Source of the DNA: SCRD01 sp046705285
Lineage (GTDB): Bacteria > Acidobacteriota > Terriglobia > UBA7540
Length of the DNA stretch: 7,810 bases
Assembly (NCBI GenBank): GCA_046705285.1
Contig: JBJKQK010000201.1
Location: forward strand, 1 to 7,810
Direction of reading: 5' to 3'
The notes beneath the pieces were generated by a model. That model ran no database searches. It was not told the DNA's origin and worked only from the letters and a program-made list of their open reading frames with translations. Shown one piece after another: positions 1 to 5,780 of the stretch. Made by a program: the position numbers and the translations under genes. How positions within the stretch are numbered: the first letter of the stretch is position 1; every line of letters begins with the position of its first letter.

Positions 1-161
1 TTCAAGGCAAAGGCAACAATCACTGCCGGCCCGGCCACACCTGTCGCAATGCCTGTCAGGACAAAGGCGCCAGCCCCAATCATGGCGCCTGCGCCAATCA
101 GCGTAGCGTCCATCAGGGACACTTCCCTGCTCAGCCGAACTTCTGTTTCATACTCAGCCAT
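1..161 (-). CDS. APC-superfamily amino acid/cation permease, N-terminal fragment (runs off the window)
   Basis: The reading frame opens with ATG at 161 and stays open to base 1, giving 53 codons. The visible protein has a short charged cytoplasmic start (MAEYETEVRLSREVSLMDA) and then a glycine-rich first transmembrane helix, GAGAMIGAGAFVLTGIATG. The pattern LxREVxLxDAxxIGxGAMIGAGxFVLTG is the TM1 signature of APC-family permeases, inner-membrane secondary transporters for amino acids, polyamines or related solutes; some long members end in a universal-stress-protein domain, which cannot be seen here. A GGGTGA sequence about 8 nt upstream of the ATG could be a weak ribosome binding site. The gene follows kdpE on the same strand after 217 bp, and a probable KdpE site lies in that gap, so KdpDE control is likely. 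The family call is solid; the substrate cannot be told from this fragment. Confidence 0.82.
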   Translation of the reverse strand, partial: MAEYETEVRLSREVSLMDATLIGAGAMIGAGAFVLTGIATGVAGPAVIVAFAL

Positions 162-330
162 GCAAATTCACCCAGCCCGGTAGAGTTTGCCCGATCTGAT
201 CCAAACAGTTATTCCGACTAATCTGTGGACTCATGGGAACTCGTTCCAGACTCGCCCGGCTGTCTAGTACCATCCTTTTCCATGGCAACCCCATCCATGA
301 TCAAGATAGACTTGAGCGCATCAGAAAGGC

Positions 331-358
331 ATAAAGAGTCGATAAAGAATTCGTAAAG
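331..358 (-). promoter_or_regulatory. Probable KdpE binding site: three TTTAY direct repeats at 11-bp spacing
   Basis: Read on the minus strand, CTTTAC, CTTTAT and CTTTAT occupy 358-353, 347-342 and 336-331, so each copy starts exactly 11 bp after the last, one helical turn. OmpR/PhoB-family regulators such as KdpE bind head-to-tail repeats with this period. From memory, the E. coli kdpF operator contains TTTATA and TTTACA 11 bp apart, the same half-site and spacing. The site begins 20 nt beyond the kdpE stop codon and lies 169 nt before the permease start. A possible -10 hexamer, TATCTT (308-303), sits 22 nt downstream with no good -35, as expected of an activated promoter. The repeats are seen; the protein that binds them is inferred. 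Confidence 0.55.
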
Positions 359-378
359 ATCCCGATTGGTTGGGTGGT

Positions 379-1077
379 TCAGGCGGGCAGGTTGAAGCGG
401 TAGCCGACCCACGGCTCAGTCAGCAGGTATTTCGGATTCGACGGTTGAGGTTCGATTTTCTTTCGCAGGTGATTGATGAAGACCCTCAGATATTCGGTTT
501 CTTCGCCATAATCCGGTCCCCAGACGGCCTGGAGAAGTTCCCGATGCGAAACAACTCGGTTAGAGTGAACTGCCAGATAGGCCAGGAGATCAAATTCTTT
601 CGGAGTCAGCCGGTATTCCCGGCCATCGGTTCGAATGCGGCGGGAGTCGAAATCGATCTGGGAAGCACCCAGATTAATGTGTTGCAAACTCAGGCTTGCC
701 GCCGAAGTTCGGCGGAGGGCTGCCCGAATTCGAGCCAGCAACTCGGGTGTGCTGAAAGGTTTGGTTACATAGTCATCGGCCCCTGCATCGAGTGCCGCTA
801 TCTTATCCCTCTCCGCATTTCGAACAGTCAACATGATGATGGCGAGTTCTGAACTCTGTCCGCCGGATCGAATTGCCTTGCAGGTTTCGACGCCGTCCAT
901 CTCAGGCATGTTCATATCAAGGAGCACCAGGTTGTAGTTTCCTTTAGACAGCTTTTCGATAGCCTGTTCCCCGTCGCGGGCGTCACACACCTCGTAACCT
1001 TGTGCTGCAAGCGTAGTCCGCATCACCCGGCGGATCTGCGGGTCGTCGTCTATAACAAGTATGGAACCTGCACTCAT
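379..1077 (-). CDS. kdpE: KdpE-type response regulator (OmpR/PhoB family)
   Basis: This is a 232-residue two-domain transcription factor, the usual length for KdpE. Residues 1-120 form a CheY-like receiver: acidic cluster D10-D11-D12, phosphoacceptor D54 in LLDMNMPEMDG, switch threonine T84 in LTVR, and conserved K106 in the TKPF motif. Residues about 130-230 form the winged-helix DNA-binding domain, with the LTPKEFDLLAYLAVH helix, the VWGPDY segment and the C-terminal YLRVFINHLRKKIE recognition helix followed by EPWVGYRF. The last two motifs, with GY(E)ETEYLRV, are typical of KdpE rather than PhoB or OmpR. The start codon lies inside the stop of the upstream kinase gene (ATGA overlap, 1074-1077), so translation is probably coupled and the kinase is its partner. 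In known systems KdpE activates kdpFABC under potassium limitation or salt stress; no such operon is in the window, and the likely local target is the downstream permease. Confidence 0.95.
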   Translation of the reverse strand: MSAGSILVIDDDPQIRRVMRTTLAAQGYEVCDARDGEQAIEKLSKGNYNLVLLDMNMPEMDGVETCKAIRSGGQSSELAIIMLTVRNAERDKIAALDAGADDYVTKPFSTPELLARIRAALRRTSAASLSLQHINLGASQIDFDSRRIRTDGREYRLTPKEFDLLAYLAVHSNRVVSHRELLQAVWGPDYGEETEYLRVFINHLRKKIEPQPSNPKYLLTEPWVGYRFNLPA

Positions 1078-2522
1078 ACGACTTTCTCCCGTGTTGCAAC
1101 CGGCAAGGAGATCGCGAACTGTGACCCTTTCTCCGAACTGCTGGTGATACTGATCTCGCCGCCGTGTGCGCGCACAATCTGCCTGGCCACGGCAAGACCC
1201 ATGCCGGTTCCAGCAAGTCTGAACCGAATATTCGAGCCACGATAAAACTTTTCAAAAACGTGAGGTTGATCCGATTCAGGGATTCCAGGTCCGTGATCCC
1301 GAACAGTAATGACGATACTATCGTTACAGGCTGCGGCTCGAATACGAATCGGTGATTTGGGAGGAGAATATTTTAGAGCATTGTCGACGACCTGCCGAAT
1401 CGCAAGTTCCAAGAGCTCAGTATCCGCTTCGACTGGAGGCAAATCGGATTCAATCTGGACATCAAGAATCCTCTCTTCCATCACTTGTCGCAAGTGCTCA
1501 CAAGCCATCGAAAGCACATCGTTTATAAGGCGTAGCTTCTTGTTCAACTGAACCTCTCCTGCCCCAATGCGAGCCATCCGAATCGCTTCGGTCACGAGCC
1601 TTGCCAGCCGGTCAGCCTCTTCATTCATGATTGAGATGAGGTCACGTTGCGGTCCTTCGATGTGGGCTGAATCGAGAAGTAAGGCGGTGGCGGCAGCCTT
1701 GATTGAAGTCAGCGGGGTTTTGAATTCATGTGCAATCGCATCCAGAAGCGTTGATTTCAGGTCTTCGCTGCGACGCGCTGCTTCGGCCTGGCTGGCCGCT
1801 TCTTGCGCTCGCACCTTTTCGAGACCTATCGCGACCAGGTTGCAGATGGCTTGCAGGGCGCTGTCGGAGAGCATGTGGCCGCCAATGGCCAAGCTCGCAA
1901 TGGGCCGGCCGCCGAGATGGATGGAGGTCACGGTGATGTCGGAAAGCTCATCACAAAAAAGGGTATCAAGTGCGGCAGCCGCACGCAGTTTGTCCTCCAC
2001 ACCGGGCAGGTCAGTGGGTCCTGCCCGAAAGATTGAATCAGTGTCGCGCTCATAGAGTGCAACAGACGGCAAATTGAAGATCTGTGCAATTTCCTTGGTG
2101 TACTCTTTGGGAGCCCTCCGGCCAGCCTCCGTCAGCAGAATGGCCCGGCTTAATGCGTAAACACGCGCTGTCTCCTCACGCCGCTCCATTGCCTCCTGCG
2201 CCTTGTGCTTCGCACGCGCAGAAAGCTGGCTGGCAATGATTGAAGTTGCCAGGAAAGCAAAGAGAGCCACCCAGTTGCCGGAATCAGCAATTGTGAGCGT
2301 GCCGGTTGGCGGCAAGAAAAAAAAGTTGAAACAGATCACCGCAGCGAAGGAAGCGACCGTGGCCTCGCTCAGACCCCAGCTTGTTGCTATCGCCAAAACG
2401 ACTATCAGGTATGTGAAGCCCGCGGTTATTGCATTGACCGGGCCTAGATGGCGGCAGACAAATGTAACAGCGGCAACAATCCCCAGGACCGCAGCTAGGT
2501 GTATCGTTCCCTTGAGGCTCAT
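1074..2522 (-). CDS. kdpD: KdpD-like sensor histidine kinase, short form with DUF4118 membrane domain
   Basis: The protein has 482 residues, against about 890 for E. coli KdpD. It begins directly at the four-helix DUF4118 membrane domain (segments near 7-24, 32-50, 53-70 and 84-100), including the typical FNFFFLPPTGTLTIAD stretch at 65-80. A GAF-like linker follows (about 120-240), then a HisKA dimerisation domain with phosphoacceptor H265 in DAIAHEFKTPLTS, and a HATPase_c domain with N box N381 (VVDNALKYS), G1 box DHGPGIP (409-415) and G2 box GTGMGLAV (438-445). All catalytic motifs are intact. Missing are the cytoplasmic KdpD Walker-type domain and the universal-stress-protein domain; this short form occurs in many bacteria, so it is not necessarily a truncation. 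No in-frame extension upstream of 2522 is evident. It is the first gene of a kinase-regulator operon. The ATG lacks a clear Shine-Dalgarno sequence. Confidence 0.92.
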   Translation of the reverse strand: MSLKGTIHLAAVLGIVAAVTFVCRHLGPVNAITAGFTYLIVVLAIATSWGLSEATVASFAAVICFNFFFLPPTGTLTIADSGNWVALFAFLATSIIASQLSARAKHKAQEAMERREETARVYALSRAILLTEAGRRAPKEYTKEIAQIFNLPSVALYERDTDSIFRAGPTDLPGVEDKLRAAAALDTLFCDELSDITVTSIHLGGRPIASLAIGGHMLSDSALQAICNLVAIGLEKVRAQEAASQAEAARRSEDLKSTLLDAIAHEFKTPLTSIKAAATALLLDSAHIEGPQRDLISIMNEEADRLARLVTEAIRMARIGAGEVQLNKKLRLINDVLSMACEHLRQVMEERILDVQIESDLPPVEADTELLELAIRQVVDNALKYSPPKSPIRIRAAACNDSIVITVRDHGPGIPESDQPHVFEKFYRGSNIRFRLAGTGMGLAVARQIVRAHGGEISITSSSEKGSQFAISLPVATREKVV

Positions 2523-2546
2523 AATTCGGGGCTAAAAATAAGCCAT

Positions 2547-2574
2547 CTTCGTATCATACTATTTTGATGCGAAG
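2547..2574 (-). promoter_or_regulatory. 28-bp inverted repeat with embedded -10 candidate, upstream of kdpD
   Basis: On the minus strand, CTTCGCATCA and TGATACGAAG flank an 8-nt spacer, giving 10-bp arms with one mismatch. The element ends 24 bp before the kdpD start codon. TATGAT (2558-2553) overlaps the spacer and proximal arm and matches the sigma70 -10 hexamer at five of six positions; I see no good -35 at 16-18 bp. A dimeric regulator bound here would cover the promoter, so repression or autoregulation is possible. On a plus-strand transcript the single mismatch becomes a G-U pair, so a hairpin in an antisense RNA is an alternative reading. Confidence 0.4.
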
Positions 2575-3093
2575 CCAGCCATTTCGTGTGGTTCAAGCTG
2601 GGCCTGCGTTCACAATCTCCTCTTTTCATTGAGAGAGATCAACTGAGTTGTGCCTTTCTTTCAACTGGGTTCTCCGCGTTGGTACTGCCCGGATGGGCGC
2701 GTATTCCGACATCTCTGAGTTAACGTAGTCTCTCCCTCGAGGATAGAGGAGACCCGTTCGTGCAGAGTTTAGCTCAACAACTCAACGGCACTGTTTCCAG
2801 TCATGGGCTGATCCGTTTATTGCAGTAATTCTGAAGGAGAAACGCATCGCTGGCAGTTGATCCGAAGCAATTGCGCGAAGACCCAGCAGCCTTGCGGGAG
2901 AAAGTGCCGGGGCTGCCGGTGGAAGCCGTCGAAAGGGAACGGAAGCTGCCGCGCACGGACGGGCTGTGTGGCACGTTCGGGGTCTTCCGCCGGATGGTCC
3001 ACCTATTGCGCTCCTGGGCAGTCCGTCCACCCCGGCCCACCCCATGATCCTTGTCGCGAAGTGTCAGGGAACGCGTAGTGCGGGGAATTCGCA

Positions 3094-3112
3094 CGCCGCG
3101 TGTGACGCGGCG
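3094..3112. repeat. Perfect GC-rich palindrome (8-bp arms, 3-nt loop)
   Basis: CGCCGCGT, then GTG, then ACGCGGCG: arms at 3094-3101 and 3105-3112 are exact reverse complements. It lies about 180 bp past the GH31 stop codon. It could be one half of a REP-like intergenic element or a stabilising 3' hairpin; there is no adjacent T-run that would make it a standard terminator. Confidence 0.55.
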
Positions 3113-3129
3113 GAGACTGGAACCGGAAC

Positions 3130-3153
3130 TCCGCAAGCCTTGCGGAAGCTTCC
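3130..3153. repeat. Two overlapping perfect palindromes
   Basis: TCCGCAAG (3130-3137) and CTTGCGGA (3139-3146) are exact reverse complements around a single C at 3138. GGAAGCTTCC at 3144-3153 is a second, 10-bp perfect palindrome sharing three bases with the first. It begins 17 bp after the palindrome at 3094-3112, so the region has the paired-stem look of bacterial interspersed repeats. Copy number elsewhere in the genome is unknown. Confidence 0.5.
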
Positions 3154-3294
3154 CTGTCAGCCCCCAACCCCACAGCGGTCCTCAGTCGGGTACAAGAGCC
3201 GCCGGGCACAAGGATTCTGTCGATGATTTTATCGCTATGCCTTCGACGGCGGCTTCCCAGTGCGGTCGGCGCGGATTGGTTTCCGTCGTGTGCT

Positions 3295-5742
3295 TCAGTT
3301 CGACACGTGAATCACTTTTACCATCTCACTGTCCGGCACCGACCATGCCTTTGCTCCGGTGTGCGTAAAGTGATGGTCCTTGTTATCCCAGTGCAGCACT
3401 GTAATCCTTCCGCCAGACCTTTCGTAGTTATAGGTGGCGCCATTATCCCGATAGAGATCAAAGGTGGCATTCGCACCCGGATAGATGCGAATTTCTTTCA
3501 GCCCCTGTCGTTGATCCATGTCTTCCACCTGCTTGCCGATCGGCAGAATGGAGCCGGCCCGGACAAACAGCGGGATGATATTGATAGGCGCTTTTGCGAC
3601 GATCGTCTGCCCACCGTGGTACTCCTCGTTCGTCCAATAGTTGTACCAATCAGCCCCGGCCGGCAGATACACTTTGCGGCTGGTTTGCCCCTGATGTGTT
3701 ACGGGAGCGACTAGGAAATCAGGCCCGAACATGAATTCATTGGTCAGCGTGTCCACCTTCGGGTCGTTCGGGAAATCCATGAAAAGCGCCCGCATATAGG
3801 GTGCGCCCGTCTTGTACGTGTGATAGGCCAGCGAATAAATGTACGGGATCAGCGCATATCGCATCCGCAGATACTTTTCGAGAATCGGCGTGGCCTGATC
3901 GCCATAGGACCACACCGTGTTGAAGCGACGCATGCCGTGCGTGCGCAAAATCGGCATGAACACGCCATACTCAAACCAGCGCACATATAGTTCAGGATAA
4001 TCGTCATCGCCGCCCACATTGTCGCGGGCGGTTGCCGGATCGATGAGCGGTTTGTACCGGGAATGATGCACCGCCGGCAGGGGCCAGAAGCCGCCCACAT
4101 CATCGGTCCAGTAAGGCAATCCCGAGGCCGTGACGCCAAGTCCTGCAGGGACCTGTCGCTGCAGCGTATCCCAGGTGGGCGAAATGTCCGAGGACCAAAA
4201 AATCGTCGCATTGCGCTGTGCACCGGTAAAGGCTGCGCGTGCCAGAATCATGGCGCGGTGCTTCATGTCCCGTCGCATGCCCTGATAGACTGCCGAAGTC
4301 TCAAACAAAGGGTAGACGTTGAAGTACTCGGTGCCTGGGCCGATGTGAAAATAACTGCCGTTGGGCGGAATGTCAGGCTCCGTCTCATCCGTCCAGATCG
4401 CGTCAAAGCCCTTGCTGATCAGGTTCTCATCGATCATTTGCCAGAACCACCGCGACGCGGCCGGATTGGTCATGTCAAGGTTCGAACCTGTCTTGTTGCC
4501 CGGCAGTTCGTTCGTCGTGGTCGGCTTACCATTTGCCAGATGATAGAACCACCCGTTCTTCACCAGCATGTTGTAGTAACGCGAACCCGGTGCGAAGCGC
4601 GGCCATACACTGATGAGCGTGTGGAAGCCCATTTTGTGAAGCTCTGCGTTCATTGCCGTCGGGTCCGGCCAGTCTTTCGGCACAAAATCGAACTGGCCCA
4701 TTTTTGTGAAGTAGAAGAAATCCACGACAAGGTAATCACACGGCAGATGGCGCTCGCGGTACCCTTTCGCAACCGCCATGATCTGTGCCTGCGTGCTGTA
4801 GCGCTCCTTCGACTGAATGAAGCCGTAGGCGCCTATCGGTAACAACGGGGCGGGACCGGTCAGCAGGCGGTAGCAAGAATACAGCTTGTCTGTGTCGTTC
4901 CCCGCGACTATAAAAAACGATACTCGCTGTCCTACTTGCGAAGTCCATTTCGTCTGTTCGTTGAAGTAAGGCTCGACGGTCGTCTTCGAAGGGTTATCCC
5001 ACAATACGGCGTAGTCTTTGTTAGTCACCATGAAGGGCACGCAAAAGCTCTCACCACCCGCAGCGTGGTAATCGCTCCAGCAGCGCACCTCTTGGTCGCG
5101 ATGATCGAGCCGGCCTCCCTGATTTTCGCCCAGCCCGTAATAATGCTCGCCTGGCTGCACGCTGAAGGTTGCTCCTACTTGGTAGAAAGGCGGATCTGAC
5201 GGCCGGCGGTCCTGCAGAATCTCCGTATTGCCCGCCCCAAAACTCGGTGTGTTCATGAACCAGTTCTCCAGGTTCACCAACGTGCGTCCGTCCGGCAACT
5301 GGAAGCGAAGCCTCACGTTTGCATATCGCGGAGCACCGTTGTCGCTGAAGAACTTGCCAATCGGAACCTGCCCGAGCAGATGTGGGCTGTGATGCTTTGG
5401 AGGACCCAGAATCGTCACGGCCAGTTGCGACGACCGATATGTCCCGCCATCCGGTGTCTGGTCGTACTGCCAGCCACTGGCATCGGGCTTCGCGATAATT
5501 CCGTATCCTGGAGGCGCTAGCGCATATGCTTTGAGCCTGCTGATGCTTACGCGGATAATGTTGGGCGCATAGGGCTCCAGCATCAGCGTGGTGTGGCCCT
5601 TTGTCATGACGATGCGACCGCGTTCCACAGTCACACCCTTCGCCCGCGTGCTGGCCCCACCCTGCTGCGCGTATGCGCCACATGCCGCAAGAGCCATGCC
5701 TGCCGCCATCATGATTTTCCTCCCAAGGCTTGTAGCTCTCAT
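3295..5742 (-). CDS. Secreted GH31 alpha-glycosidase, probably alpha-xylosidase/alpha-glucosidase type
   Basis: An 815-residue glycoside hydrolase family 31 enzyme, which removes alpha-linked sugars from non-reducing ends with retention of configuration. Residues 1-25 are an export signal: basic start, hydrophobic core, then LAAC (18-21), which fits a lipobox, and AYA at 23-25, which fits signal peptidase I. A beta-sandwich follows (about 35-295), then the catalytic (beta/alpha)8 barrel (about 300-650) opening with YGFIQSKERY. The nucleophile is D452 in GFDAIWTDETEPD and the likely acid/base is D519 in WSSDISPTWDTL; PYWTDDVGGF (543-552) and RTHGMR (600-605) are further family motifs. Two C-terminal beta domains follow (about 650-740; 740-800). 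The WxDxTEPD nucleophile motif and QSKERY favour the alpha-xylosidase-like branch. The start has a good ribosome site (AGGGAGAG about 4 nt upstream) and lies 38 bp after the sulfatase stop, so the two genes probably form an operon. Family certain; sugar specificity inferred. Confidence 0.93.
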   Translation of the reverse strand: MRATSLGRKIMMAAGMALAACGAYAQQGGASTRAKGVTVERGRIVMTKGHTTLMLEPYAPNIIRVSISRLKAYALAPPGYGIIAKPDASGWQYDQTPDGGTYRSSQLAVTILGPPKHHSPHLLGQVPIGKFFSDNGAPRYANVRLRFQLPDGRTLVNLENWFMNTPSFGAGNTEILQDRRPSDPPFYQVGATFSVQPGEHYYGLGENQGGRLDHRDQEVRCWSDYHAAGGESFCVPFMVTNKDYAVLWDNPSKTTVEPYFNEQTKWTSQVGQRVSFFIVAGNDTDKLYSCYRLLTGPAPLLPIGAYGFIQSKERYSTQAQIMAVAKGYRERHLPCDYLVVDFFYFTKMGQFDFVPKDWPDPTAMNAELHKMGFHTLISVWPRFAPGSRYYNMLVKNGWFYHLANGKPTTTNELPGNKTGSNLDMTNPAASRWFWQMIDENLISKGFDAIWTDETEPDIPPNGSYFHIGPGTEYFNVYPLFETSAVYQGMRRDMKHRAMILARAAFTGAQRNATIFWSSDISPTWDTLQRQVPAGLGVTASGLPYWTDDVGGFWPLPAVHHSRYKPLIDPATARDNVGGDDDYPELYVRWFEYGVFMPILRTHGMRRFNTVWSYGDQATPILEKYLRMRYALIPYIYSLAYHTYKTGAPYMRALFMDFPNDPKVDTLTNEFMFGPDFLVAPVTHQGQTSRKVYLPAGADWYNYWTNEEYHGGQTIVAKAPINIIPLFVRAGSILPIGKQVEDMDQRQGLKEIRIYPGANATFDLYRDNGATYNYERSGGRITVLHWDNKDHHFTHTGAKAWSVPDSEMVKVIHVSN

Positions 5743-5780
5743 TTCTCTCTCCCTATCGCGAAATACGGAAGCGCTGTTCG

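Larger units (their letters stand above)
2575..3294. other. Gene-free stretch between the GH31 gene and the kdpD promoter
   Basis: About 720 bp with no convincing gene on either strand. The open frames here are short, overlap one another in several frames, have arginine-, proline- and serine-rich or cysteine-rich compositions, and match nothing I recognise. The left half (2575 to about 2850) is of ordinary composition. The right part (about 2850 to 3260) is GC-rich and holds two strong palindromes and a pair of distant inverted arms. It may contain the 3' end of the sulfatase-GH31 transcript, but no hairpin followed by a T-run (read on the minus strand) was found. I saw no tRNA or known RNA gene. 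Confidence 0.6.

Noticed and set aside
218..298. Possible 26-codon leader peptide (MDGVAMEKDG...) before the permease
   Set aside because: No ribosome site, no attenuator-like structure or codon run, and it lies close to the predicted transcript start.
370..852. 160-codon open frame on the plus strand opposite kdpE
   Set aside because: Antisense to a response regulator whose every motif is intact; the translation resembles nothing.
2728..2753. Hairpin GTCTC...GAGAC in the kdpD upstream region
   Set aside because: Only five clean pairs; extending the stem meets several mismatches.
2523..3294. tRNA, small RNA or CRISPR array in the long intergenic region
   Set aside because: No T-loop/acceptor pattern, no regularly spaced repeats of CRISPR size, and no recognisable RNA family.
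4063..4842. 259-codon open frame on the plus strand opposite the GH31 gene
   Set aside because: Antisense shadow of the catalytic barrel with no domain signature.
3295..5742. Reading the GH31 enzyme as a sulfoquinovosidase because a sulfatase is next to it
   Set aside because: Sulfatases cut sulfate esters, not the C-S bond of sulfoquinovose, and I could not identify the sulfonate-binding residues; the nucleophile motif fits the alpha-xylosidase-like branch better.
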